Under the pieces are notes generated by a model. It ran no database searches, was not told where the DNA came from, and was given only the letters and a program-made list of their open reading frames with translations. From UBA3839 sp902776985 (GTDB taxonomy: Bacteria > Bacteroidota > Bacteroidia > Bacteroidales > Bacteroidaceae): a stretch of DNA of 64,000 bases. The DNA lies in assembly GCA_902776985.1 (NCBI GenBank), contig CACYSD010000019.1:42366-106365 (forward strand). The letters are read 5' to 3'. Shown piece by piece: positions 7,894-15,192 of the stretch (position 1 is its first letter; each line of letters opens with the position of its first letter). The position numbers and the translations under genes were made by a program.

Positions 7894-8718
7894 TCACAAC
7901 TGAAGAGTTGTCCCACAAGAGAAGGCATGAAGCTGATCACCCATCACAGCTTTCAGGGTTGTAAATACTTTGTCTCCTGTACAATGGCTTGTGTAAAACT
8001 GAAGACCCTCTCCCGACCTCTCTCGTATGGGCGAGGAGTTGTTATAGTTGATTAGCCGTTTACCTAAAGCTATGAGTTCCTCCGTTTCCTCATGGTCATC
8101 AAGCAGATGAAATCCACCCACGACAGTTCGTACAGGATAAGAGCATACTGCCAGAATATTCTCCAAGCCGCTATGAGCACACCCCGTAAAGAGCAGACCG
8201 TCTGTATATAGTGCCAGTTCGTGACGGAAATCATCATTCACATAGATGCCATCTTCGCTCTCGACAAACAGGTGCTGGTTGCCTTGTGGCATAGGATGAC
8301 TTTGTGGTATATGAGCAATGACATGAATGTCATCAGATAGCTCACATGTCTTGTCGACCATCAGAAGCCTCTCCTGTACTTCCTCCGGCCAATTTGTCGT
8401 GATACTGTGCAAAAAGCGTCGCTTAGAAAAGAACTTACCGCTTAAAGCATTTGGAGAGACGATGACTTTTGCTTTATCATTAATACTCAGAAAGTACTTC
8501 AGACCTCCTGCATGGTCACTATGTCCATGAGATATAAACACATAATCCACTGTGCTGAGGTCAACGCCCAATGATTTTGCATTGCTTATAAAAACATCGC
8601 TTGCCCCAGTGTCAAGCAGGATGCGATGCTTATCTGTTTCTAACAGGATAGACAACCCATGCTCTGTCTGAAGCGATGGATTCTGTGTGCGATTATCTGA
8701 TAATACTGTCCACTTCAT
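7894..8718 (-). CDS. MBL-fold metallo-hydrolase (COG1237-like)
   Basis: 274 aa starting at the ATG at 8718; the frame runs to 8775, but the upstream part overlaps the promoter and MKWTVLSDN is the natural N-terminus. The metallo-beta-lactamase signature HGHSDH is at 64-69, preceded by LLDTGAS, with a further histidine in FTGCAHSG and a C-terminal TSHCTGD segment. This pattern, with the N-terminal LSDN and EHGLSILLE, is that of COG1237 hydrolases, some of which are annotated as dihydropterin synthesis-related; the substrate here is unknown. A -7 box TACCTTTG lies at 8739-8746 on the minus strand. Confidence 0.85.
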   Translation of the reverse strand: MKWTVLSDNRTQNPSLQTEHGLSILLETDKHRILLDTGASDVFISNAKSLGVDLSTVDYVFISHGHSDHAGGLKYFLSINDKAKVIVSPNALSGKFFSKRRFLHSITTNWPEEVQERLLMVDKTCELSDDIHVIAHIPQSHPMPQGNQHLFVESEDGIYVNDDFRHELALYTDGLLFTGCAHSGLENILAVCSYPVRTVVGGFHLLDDHEETEELIALGKRLINYNNSSPIRERSGEGLQFYTSHCTGDKVFTTLKAVMGDQLHAFSCGTTLQL

Positions 8719-8738
8719 ATCTTTTATATTTTGCTTAG

Positions 8739-8746
8739 CAAAGGTA
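8739..8746 (-). promoter_or_regulatory. Predicted -7 box for the MBL hydrolase gene
   Basis: TACCTTTG on the minus strand, about 21 nt upstream of ATG 8718; this position also argues against the longer reading frame start at 8775. Confidence 0.55.
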
Positions 8747-8806
8747 CGAAAAATCCTCCATATCGAAGGCGACAAGGAGGATTCTTTTGTGATAAAATAG
8801 GAAAAA

Positions 8807-9583
8807 CTAACCGAGCACTACATCCAGCACCATCATCAATACGAAGCCAATGGCAAAACCAATGGTACTGAGATTGGAGTGCTCTCCCTCGTTGGCTTCT
8901 GGAATGAGTTCCTCAACAACGACGTAGAACATGGCACCTGCAGCAAAGGCAAGCATGTAGGGCAGAACGGGTGTCATGAATGAGGCCAGCAGTATTACTG
9001 CCAACCCTCCGAGGGGTTCCACGGCTCCGCTCAATGAGCCGATGAGGAATGACTTCCACTTGGTATTGCCTGCAGCCCGCATAGGCATGGAGATGATAGC
9101 TCCCTCGGGCACGTTCTGAATGGCGATACCTAAAGAAACGGCAATTGCGCTGGCCAGTGAGATATTCGACATGCCACTTTCTGCACCTGCAAAGACCACA
9201 CCCACCGCCATACCTTCCGGCAGGTTGTGGATAGTGACAGCCAAGGCCAGCATGGCAGTTCGCGACAAACGGGAACGAGGGCCCTCGGGCTTATCTGTTC
9301 CGATATGCAGGTGAGGCGTCAATTCGTCAATCATCAGCAGGAATCCCATACCCAACAGAAAACCGACGGCAGCGGGCAAAACCGACCACCGTCCGCTGTC
9401 TGCTACCATATCCATGGATGGAATCAACAGTGACCACACTGATGCCGCCACCATCACGCCCGAAGCGAAACCCAGCAATGTTTTTTGCAAACGGGGCGAC
9501 ATTTCGTCCTTCATCAGAAAGACGAAAGCCGCTCCGAGCATAGTTCCCAACAGGGGAATGATTAGACCGATAAGTAATGTCAT
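8807..9583 (-). CDS. ZIP family metal transporter
   Basis: 258 aa, about eight predicted transmembrane helices. The diagnostic ZIP metal-binding motifs are in the two central helices: H119-N-L-P-E123-G and Q156-N-V-P-E160-G, where histidine and glutamates bind the divalent ion in the membrane. This places it with the ZupT-like bacterial ZIPs that import Zn2+, Fe2+ or Mn2+. The gene is the last of a likely minus-strand operon with a small winged-helix protein (6-nt spacer) and a bacterioferritin-like gene upstream, suggesting that metal uptake and storage are expressed together. The metal preference cannot be deduced. Confidence 0.93.
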   Translation of the reverse strand: MTLLIGLIIPLLGTMLGAAFVFLMKDEMSPRLQKTLLGFASGVMVAASVWSLLIPSMDMVADSGRWSVLPAAVGFLLGMGFLLMIDELTPHLHIGTDKPEGPRSRLSRTAMLALAVTIHNLPEGMAVGVVFAGAESGMSNISLASAIAVSLGIAIQNVPEGAIISMPMRAAGNTKWKSFLIGSLSGAVEPLGGLAVILLASFMTPVLPYMLAFAAGAMFYVVVEELIPEANEGEHSNLSTIGFAIGFVLMMVLDVVLG

Positions 9584-9589
9584 AGGCTA

Positions 9590-9760
9590 TTAAGCCGGCT
9601 GCCACTTGCAGCGGACGGGCGACACGATGGCACCCTCTTTCTTCAACACGGCGAAAGCCTTATCAACTTCCTTGCGGTCGATACCTGTGATTTCTGCAAT
9701 CTTGCCAGCGTTGACGGGTGCACCGAACTCACGCATGGCCTGTAATACCTTTTCCTTCAT
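9590..9760 (-). CDS. Small winged-helix-like DNA-binding protein, 56 aa
   Basis: A short gene, ATG at 9760 to TAA at 9590. The peptide begins MKEKVLQAMREFGAPVNAGK and continues IAEITGIDRKEVDKAFAVLKKEGAIVSP. This is a compact helix-turn-helix/winged-helix layout: helix 1 (VLQAMREFG), helix 2 (AGKIAEITG), recognition helix (DRKEVDKAFAVLKKEG) and a wing (AIVSPVRCKW). Such mini-regulators lie near ferritin-like genes in Bacteroidota. It is 6 nt upstream of the ZIP gene and 45 nt downstream of the ferritin-like gene, so a regulatory role for metal homeostasis is an inference from context. Confidence 0.8.
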   Translation of the reverse strand: MKEKVLQAMREFGAPVNAGKIAEITGIDRKEVDKAFAVLKKEGAIVSPVRCKWQPA

Positions 9761-9805
9761 TGTTATCGTATATTTGGAGGTGGCAAATTATTCACTATTC
9801 ACTTT

Positions 9806-10261
9806 TTACAGCTGCAGCAACAGCCAGTTCTGCGTGCCAATCTTCTCGATGAGCTCCACTGCACCCTGGCTCCAGAAGAGGTCTTCCTCTTCGTCCTTCA
9901 GGTAGTCCTTCAGCAGGTCATAAGTTGTAGGATCGTCCTTCACGCCCTCCATGCACTTCATCAGCAGCTCAACGCCTGGTTCCTGAATAGCGAGGTCAGC
10001 CTTGACATACTCAACGGGGTCACAGATAAGATCGCGGCTCTTCATGCCTTCGAACTTGATTTCTCCGCCGAGGTCGAGGATGCGCTCAGTGAACTTCTCT
10101 ACCCAGCCCATCTCCTCACCAAAGTGACCGATGTACTTTTCTCCAAGCTTGGTGAACCCCTGAGCCTTGAAAATCATACCCTGCTGCTTGTGTACGATGG
10201 CACCTTCTGCCAGATGAGTTACGAAAAACTGTAATGACTCAATTGATTTCTTCTTGTCCAT
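9806..10261 (-). CDS. Bacterioferritin-like protein with altered ferroxidase ligands
   Basis: 151 aa, a four-helix-bundle ferritin of bacterioferritin length. The alignment to bacterioferritin is clear by eye: GEEMGWVEKFTERILDLGG matches the helix B segment and KDEEEDLFWSQGAVELIEKIG matches the helix D segment. The glutamates E19, E50, E94 and E125 and the haem-ligand methionine (M51) are kept. The two ferroxidase histidines are replaced: the first by W53 and the second by D127. Iron oxidation at a standard di-iron centre is therefore doubtful; it may store or bind metal or haem in another way. A -7 box (TATTTTTG) lies at 10317-10324. It heads the likely operon with the winged-helix protein and ZIP transporter. 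Confidence 0.82.
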   Translation of the reverse strand: MDKKKSIESLQFFVTHLAEGAIVHKQQGMIFKAQGFTKLGEKYIGHFGEEMGWVEKFTERILDLGGEIKFEGMKSRDLICDPVEYVKADLAIQEPGVELLMKCMEGVKDDPTTYDLLKDYLKDEEEDLFWSQGAVELIEKIGTQNWLLLQL

Positions 10262-10316
10262 AATACTTAAGTTTTAGTTGTTAAACGATTATGTTATATG
10301 TTTGCTATTTCGATTG

Positions 10317-10324
10317 CAAAAATA
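10317..10324 (-). promoter_or_regulatory. Predicted -7 box for the bacterioferritin-like operon
   Basis: TATTTTTG on the minus strand, 56 nt before ATG 10261, matching TAnnTTTG. Confidence 0.45.
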
Positions 10325-10401
10325 CGACCTTTTTACTACGAATCCTAATCTGAAACAACACAAAAAATTGTCTGAAACGATACAACTATTAAAAATATTC
10401 G

Positions 10402-10409
10402 TATCTTTG
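10402..10409 (+). promoter_or_regulatory. Predicted -7 box for the AraC regulator
   Basis: TATCTTTG on the plus strand, only 8 nt before ATG 10418, implying a leaderless or nearly leaderless mRNA if that start is used. Confidence 0.55.
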
Positions 10410-10417
10410 TAGCCGAT

Positions 10418-11296
10418 ATGTACACGTTGAATGAATATCTGCCTATTTTTGTAGGCGACGACTTGCCCGAAAAAGGCTGGGACACAGGGATGTACTGCTT
10501 AGAAACAGATGCGGTGAAGGTCCTTCGTAGCAACTTGCAGCGCGGATTCGTGTCCTGCTTCGCCTTTATGTTGGTTGACAAAGGCTGGATGACGATTTAC
10601 TACAGTGGCCGTAAACTGACGCTGCATCCCAACGACCTGTACACCTATTCGCCAGGCCTCCCCGTCGACGTCATCGCCACTTCCGACGATTTTCATGGCC
10701 TCTGCCTGATGGCCGATGAGCACGTCACCATCGAGGCACCATCCGTTCACGACCTCGTACATCTGGCCTACCTGCCCATCGTACAGTTGCATGAGCCCAA
10801 ACAGACGCTGCCTCCGGATGCCGCACAGCACCTGTCCGTGAAGATGCGCGAAATCATCGGCTATCTGCATTCCGACCACATCTACAAAGGCGAGGTGCTA
10901 CGCATGCTCTATTCCATCTTCCTGCTCGACCTGCAGAACGCCCAGCAGCGTGCCATCGTACACCGCCAGACACCCCAGCGCGTGGAGGAAATCTTCATCG
11001 GCTTTATCCGTCTGCTGCCCCGATACTTTCTGGAGCACCACGACATACCGTTCTATGCCGACCAGCTTCATATCTCTACAGTCTATCTCTCCCGCGTAGT
11101 CCGTCAGGTTACAGGCCGCACCGTTGTCGACTATATCAATCAGATGCTACTTATGGAGGCCTCTTTCCTGTTGCAAACCTCTGGGCTGAGCATCACACAG
11201 ATAGCCGACCACCTTCACTTTGCCGACACCCCGTCCTTCAGCAAATTCTTCTCGCGCCTTAGCGGCATGAGCCCGAAGGAGTACCGGAAGGGGTGA
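10418..11296 (+). CDS. AraC family transcriptional regulator
   Basis: 292 aa. Residues 1 to about 170 form a cupin-like N-terminal sensing domain (strands such as GWMTIYYSGRKLTLHPNDLYTYSPG); residues of about 190 to 290 are the AraC DNA-binding domain with two helix-turn-helix motifs. The second HTH has the classic pattern SITQIADHLHFADTPSFSKFFSRLSGMSPKEYR. The protein is cytoplasmic. It is divergent from the ferritin-ZIP operon, with about 155 bp between starts, so it may regulate that operon, itself or both. Its ligand is unknown. Confidence 0.92.
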   Translation: MYTLNEYLPIFVGDDLPEKGWDTGMYCLETDAVKVLRSNLQRGFVSCFAFMLVDKGWMTIYYSGRKLTLHPNDLYTYSPGLPVDVIATSDDFHGLCLMADEHVTIEAPSVHDLVHLAYLPIVQLHEPKQTLPPDAAQHLSVKMREIIGYLHSDHIYKGEVLRMLYSIFLLDLQNAQQRAIVHRQTPQRVEEIFIGFIRLLPRYFLEHHDIPFYADQLHISTVYLSRVVRQVTGRTVVDYINQMLLMEASFLLQTSGLSITQIADHLHFADTPSFSKFFSRLSGMSPKEYRKG

Positions 11297-11385
11297 AGCT
11301 TTGTTGAGTAAAGTCGATTGTGAATCTGCCCAGCGTGATGGCGCAGTCTGATGGAGTATGTCGGCAGCTAAGTTTTTAGACATCT

Positions 11386-11823
11386 TTACTTTATCCAGCC
11401 TGTAAATCTGGATATAGCCTCACGGATGATGGATTGAGGACAAGCCATGTTGATGCGGAGGAAACCCTCGCCAGGAGAACCGTAATGACTGCCTGCCGCA
11501 AAGAACACTTTTGCCTCGCTGATAAGGGCATCGGCTAGTTGCTCAGAATTGATGTTCATGAGATTGCACAAAGGAGTACAGTCCAACCAAGCGAGATAGG
11601 TGCCCTCGAGGGGGAGGAGGGTAACGGCATCGCTGTAGGGTGCGAGCATTTCCTTAATAGCAAGGTAGTTATTGTGTATGTATTGATTGAGACAGTCTAT
11701 CCACTCTGCTCCTTCGTCGCTGTAAGCAGCTGTGGCTGCAAGTGGGGCAAAGGGATTGACATCGCACACCTCGTTGATGTTGATTACACGGTCTATGCGC
11801 TGACGTATCTGTGGATCTTCGCA
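11386..11823 (-). pseudogene. C-terminal fragment of a PatB/MalY-like aminotransferase (duplicate)
   Basis: The frame open from 11769 (a GTG) to 11386 encodes 127 aa that match about residues 264-391 of the intact gene at 13000-14217, ending FTGWIK. Homology at DNA level continues upstream to the shared decamer GATCTTCGCA at 11814-11823, where the sequence switches abruptly to a copy of the carbonic anhydrase gene. The N-terminal two thirds, including the PLP lysine, are absent, so this cannot be an active enzyme. It is clearly diverged from the intact copy (for example CNLMN against CSRMN), so the duplication is not recent. Confidence 0.88.
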
Positions 11824-11965
11824 TCACCGTTCTTCAAGCCAAGAGCGGCAGGTAGCAATTCAGTCAGTCTGGTGTCCATACACGACAGTACAGCAAGTTT
11901 CTTGTCTGGGTATTTGCTGGTCAGGTATTTTTCGTAGCCCTTCTGTGCCACGAAAGTCTTGTTAA
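11814..11965 (-). pseudogene. Fragment of the carbonic anhydrase domain joined to the aminotransferase fragment
   Basis: This 152-bp stretch matches 7589-7740 of the carbonic anhydrase-MsrA gene over its full length, with scattered substitutions. It encodes the residues from about N9 to K58, including the SCMDTR zinc motif. The start codon is lost: homology stops after CTTGTTAA. At the other end it joins the aminotransferase fragment at GATCTTCGCA, a decamer found in both parents (7589-7598 and 13476-13485). Read through the junction, the frame is shifted and meets a stop (GDAKIHRYVSA then TAG). It is non-functional. Confidence 0.88.
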
Positions 11966-11973
11966 CAGCCCCC

Positions 11974-12264
11974 TTAATTGTATTTCCGCCTGGGATTCTT
12001 GGGGAACCAGCCTCTTTCTACACGTTTCTTCTGCTCAAAGAGTTCACCGATGCCCCAAAGGGCTGAAGCTCCAAACACTCCAACAACGGCTGAGACAAGG
12101 GTATTCTCAATAAACAGTGCTGCCCCGATTGCCGCTAATCCTACTATCAGATATACAATCCAGGGGCGCGTACCCCAGTAGTACTCTGTCTTGATGACTA
12201 TAGGATGCCAGATTCCTATTGTCACGAAGGTACATACTGCTATGATAATTCCGGTGAGATACAT
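11974..12264 (-). CDS. DUF4491 family small membrane protein
   Basis: 96 aa with three hydrophobic segments: residues 1-20 (TGIIIAVCTFVTIGIW), 33-52 (WIVYLIVGLAAIGAALFI) and 55-72 (TLVSAVVGVFGASALWGIG), then a charged cytoplasmic tail QKKRVERGWFPKNPRR. This is the layout of the DUF4491 family of Bacteroidota and Firmicutes, integral membrane proteins with no known function. It follows the glutathione peroxidase gene on the same strand with 31 nt between, so co-transcription is likely. The chimeric pseudogene begins right after its stop. Confidence 0.8.
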   Translation of the reverse strand: MYLTGIIIAVCTFVTIGIWHPIVIKTEYYWGTRPWIVYLIVGLAAIGAALFIENTLVSAVVGVFGASALWGIGELFEQKKRVERGWFPKNPRRKYN

Positions 12265-12295
12265 TATTTATGTCTGCTATTCAATCATTGGAATA

Positions 12296-12949
12296 CTATA
12301 ACTGCTCCTCTATTGGCTTTTCAAGGTCGGTTGGCTCTACTGTAGGTTCGAAGCGGCGTACCACCTCTCCCTTCCGATTGATGAGGAATTTGGTGAAATT
12401 CCACTTGATTTCCGGCTTTGAGGCATAGGCGGAATCAGCCTTTGAGAGCATTTCTTCGAGTATCTTGGTAAGGGGATGTCCGGGAGTGAATCCTGCAAAG
12501 CCAGCCTGGCTCTCCAGCCACTTGTAGATAGGGTGCGCATTCTCTCCGTTGACCTCAATCTTTGACATGAGAGGGAAGGTGACTCCATGGTTCACACGGC
12601 AGAACTCCTCTATCTGCTCGTTTGTGCCAGGCTCCTGATGGCCGAACTGATCGCAGGGGAAACCAATGACGACGAGTCCCTGGTTCTTGTACTTTTGGTA
12701 AAGGGCTTCCAGTCCGTCGTACTGGGGAGTGAAACCGCACTTTGATGCTGTATTGACAATGAGAAGGACTTTGCCCCTGTAGTCGGCGAAGTTCACTTCC
12801 TGACCTCTGTTTGAAAGGGCAGTGAAATCATAAATCGTACTCATATTGTTTGCATTATTATCTTTGTTATCATTTTGTCTGTTATTTTGCGAGCATACAT
12901 TCAGGCTTATCGTCAAGAACGCTACCATTGCTAAAATAATCTTCTTCAT
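12296..12949 (-). CDS. Glutathione peroxidase-type thiol peroxidase, lipoprotein
   Basis: 217 aa from ATG 12949; the frame extends to 13000, but MKKIILAMVAFLTISLNVC is a textbook signal with a lipobox (LNVC, C19). The mature chain has the GPx signature: peroxidatic C71 in VNTASKCGFTPQY, FPCDQFG with C99, the glutamine of HQEPG and the tryptophan of WNFTKFLI. Bacterial Cys-GPx enzymes usually use thioredoxin rather than glutathione to reduce hydroperoxides. The lipobox suggests anchoring in the envelope, unusual for a GPx, with a 17-residue Asn/Asp-rich linker after the cysteine. It lies between the PatB-like gene and DUF4491 on the minus strand. Confidence 0.88.
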   Translation of the reverse strand: MKKIILAMVAFLTISLNVCSQNNRQNDNKDNNANNMSTIYDFTALSNRGQEVNFADYRGKVLLIVNTASKCGFTPQYDGLEALYQKYKNQGLVVIGFPCDQFGHQEPGTNEQIEEFCRVNHGVTFPLMSKIEVNGENAHPIYKWLESQAGFAGFTPGHPLTKILEEMLSKADSAYASKPEIKWNFTKFLINRKGEVVRRFEPTVEPTDLEKPIEEQL

Positions 12950-12999
12950 ATTATCATTTATTTTGTGGTTAGCTAATATTTCAGCGGTAAAGATACACA

Positions 13000-14217
13000 T
13001 TATTTTTTTATAATTGCATCTGCAGTGCTATTTAGCGAAAAAAAATATTTCTTCATCCAACCTGTAAACCTAGTCAGGGCTTCACGGAGGATGGATTGAG
13101 GACAAGCCATATTGATTCGGAGGAAGTCCTCGCCCGGGGAACCATAGTGGCTGCCTGCCGTGAAGAACACTTTTGCCTCACTAACAAGGGCATCGGCAAG
13201 TTGCTCGGAATTGATGTTCATGCGACTGCACAAAGGAGTGCAGTCCAGCCATGCGAGATAGGTGCCTTCAAGGGGGAGAAGGGTAACTGCATCGCTATAG
13301 GGTGCAAGGATTTCCTTAATGGTAAGGTAGTTATTGTACATGTATTGGTTGAGACTGTCAATCCACTCTGCACCATCGTCACTATAGGCAGCTATGGTCG
13401 CAACAGGGGCAAAGGGGTTGACATCACACACCTCATTGATATTGATTACACGGTCTATGCGCTGACGCATCTGTGGATCTTCGCAGACGATATTCGCCAT
13501 CTGGAGTCCAGCTATGTTGAAGGACTTGCTGGCAGATATGCAGACACAGTATCGCAAACCCTCAGTGTTGACGGTGGCAAAGGGTGTGTACTTATAACCT
13601 GGCATGACCAGTTCGTTGTGAATTTCGTCACTGATGACAAATACATGATGACGGGCACAGATATCAACTATGCGCTGCAACTCATCACGCCGCCAGACTC
13701 TGCCTACCGGATTATGTGGATTGCAGAGGACATAGGCTACAGTCTTCTCATCAGCGCACTGCCTCTCAAAGTCATCGAAGTCGAACTCATAATAGCCGTC
13801 AGAACGCCGTCTCAGAGGATTCTCCGCGATCTGGCATCCGCTATTGCATACGGAGGAGAAGAAGCAGTTATAGACAGGAGTGGATATGAGCACACGTTGT
13901 CCAGGAAGAGTTATCGCTTGCAGACAGCAGGAGATGGCAGGAACCACACCTATGGTATAGAGTATACTGTCACGTTTGATAGTCCAACCATGACGGTTGC
14001 CAAACCAGTTGATTACAGCATTGTAGTAGTCTTCGCTAACTTTCGTATAACCAAACACTGGGTGTTCGGCACGTTTCCGGATGGCATGCTGAATGCATGG
14101 CGCTACCGCGAAGTCCATATCTGCCACCCACAAGGGCAGGACTTCTGCATCGCTACATTCATCCCATTTCACGCAGCCTGTTCCTCGGCGAGGTATTATA
14201 TCGTCAAAAGTATTCAT
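13000..14217 (-). CDS. PatB/MalY-type PLP-dependent C-S lyase
   Basis: 405 aa, fold-type I PLP enzyme of the MalY/PatB (cystathionine beta-lyase-like) class, which cleaves C-S bonds of cystathionine or cysteine to give thiols or H2S, pyruvate and ammonia. It starts MNTFDDIIPRRGTGCVKWD, matching the family's N-terminal FDxxxxRxxTxSxKWD pattern. The PLP lysine is K231 in SASKSFN; CNPHNPVGRVW holds the conserved Asn, and SDEIHNELVM holds the PLP-contacting Asp. The arginine for the carboxylate lies in the C-terminal domain (FLRINMACP). A diverged C-terminal duplicate is found at 11386-11823. Confidence 0.92.
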   Translation of the reverse strand: MNTFDDIIPRRGTGCVKWDECSDAEVLPLWVADMDFAVAPCIQHAIRKRAEHPVFGYTKVSEDYYNAVINWFGNRHGWTIKRDSILYTIGVVPAISCCLQAITLPGQRVLISTPVYNCFFSSVCNSGCQIAENPLRRRSDGYYEFDFDDFERQCADEKTVAYVLCNPHNPVGRVWRRDELQRIVDICARHHVFVISDEIHNELVMPGYKYTPFATVNTEGLRYCVCISASKSFNIAGLQMANIVCEDPQMRQRIDRVININEVCDVNPFAPVATIAAYSDDGAEWIDSLNQYMYNNYLTIKEILAPYSDAVTLLPLEGTYLAWLDCTPLCSRMNINSEQLADALVSEAKVFFTAGSHYGSPGEDFLRINMACPQSILREALTRFTGWMKKYFFSLNSTADAIIKK

Positions 14218-14250
14218 ATGGAAGATGTTATTTAGTTATTGTCATAAACA

Positions 14251-14298
14251 AAAAAAGCACGGTACAAACACGTTACGGTTTACGTGTTTGTATCGTGC
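14251..14298 (-). terminator. Rho-independent terminator of the DUF3737 gene
   Basis: On the minus strand, two 16-nt arms (14298-14283 and 14272-14257) pair with one G-T wobble around a 10-nt loop and are followed by six T residues (14256-14251). The stop codon of the DUF3737 gene (14273-14275) lies within the loop, so the last codons are part of the terminator stem. Confidence 0.85.
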
Positions 14299-15121
14299 AG
14301 TCTGCAGGTTGTTTGATGTTTTCGTCCAGGGTGATGGAGCCGATGGAGTCGGCTATGATGCATCCGCTGGTTGGGTTCTTGATATTCTCTATATGTCCGC
14401 GGATGTCGGCATTCACATCGGAGTATTCAAATACACGGTCACAGGCAGCATCGAAGGTACAGTTCTCTAGAACCAGATGCTTGGCGTAGCAAAGGAGTTG
14501 TTCGCCTGCCAGATGACAGTTTACAAGCCGTACATTGGTGCTGTGCCATGCAAGGTACTCACCATCGAGCAAGGAATCGTAAATAGTCACGTTCTCGCAC
14601 TCCCAGAAGGAATCCTTAGTCACGATCTCGGCATTGAGGATTTCCACGTTCTTGCAGTACTGGAACACGTATTTGGAATCGCTCTTGAAGCCGTCTATAC
14701 GCACATTGTCACAGAACATGAACGGATAAGTGCCGTCGTGGATTTCGAGGTTGCGGGCGGTGATGTTGCTGCAACGCCAGAATATCTCATCAGCATCGTT
14801 GATGCGGACGTTCTCCAACTCGATGTCGTGCATCTCTCGAAACATCTTAGGAGCATCAATCACCGTATTCGTCATCTTCAGACAGCTGCTGTACCACAAG
14901 GCAGAACGAGCACCTACAGCGAAACGGCAGTTGTTGATGCTGAAGCCATGGACATGCCAGAAAGGATACTTGCCTTCAAAATAGCAGTCTTCCGCCTCTA
15001 TGTCAGTACACTCCTTTATAGCGCTCTCGCCCTCTCCTATCGTCACTTGCTCCAAACGCAAACCGTGGGATTCAAAGAGCGGACGCTCTCCTTCAAATTT
15101 CTGATTCTTAATTACTTTCAT
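14273..15121 (-). CDS. DUF3737 family protein
   Basis: 282 aa. The sequence is a series of imperfect repeats of about 20-25 residues with alternating hydrophobic positions (for example CTDIEAEDCYFEGKYPFWH, SCLKMTNTVIDAPKMFR, CENVTIYDSLLDGEYLAWH), typical of a right-handed beta-helix, the predicted fold of DUF3737. There is no signal peptide, so it is probably cytoplasmic. Function is not known. The ORF ends inside a strong terminator and it is preceded by the MATE exporter gene on the same strand (71-nt gap), from which it may be co-transcribed. Confidence 0.85.
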   Translation of the reverse strand: MKVIKNQKFEGERPLFESHGLRLEQVTIGEGESAIKECTDIEAEDCYFEGKYPFWHVHGFSINNCRFAVGARSALWYSSCLKMTNTVIDAPKMFREMHDIELENVRINDADEIFWRCSNITARNLEIHDGTYPFMFCDNVRIDGFKSDSKYVFQYCKNVEILNAEIVTKDSFWECENVTIYDSLLDGEYLAWHSTNVRLVNCHLAGEQLLCYAKHLVLENCTFDAACDRVFEYSDVNADIRGHIENIKNPTSGCIIADSIGSITLDENIKQPADCTIQTRKP

Positions 15122-15192
15122 TGTATAGTATTACGTGTTAATACAAGACTAATTATTTCTGCGGGCAAACCGCAGAAGACATGGCGGTAAAA

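Noticed and set aside
11147..11383. 78-codon minus-strand frame at the AraC gene end
   Set aside because: It lies mostly opposite the AraC HTH coding region and has no supporting signal.
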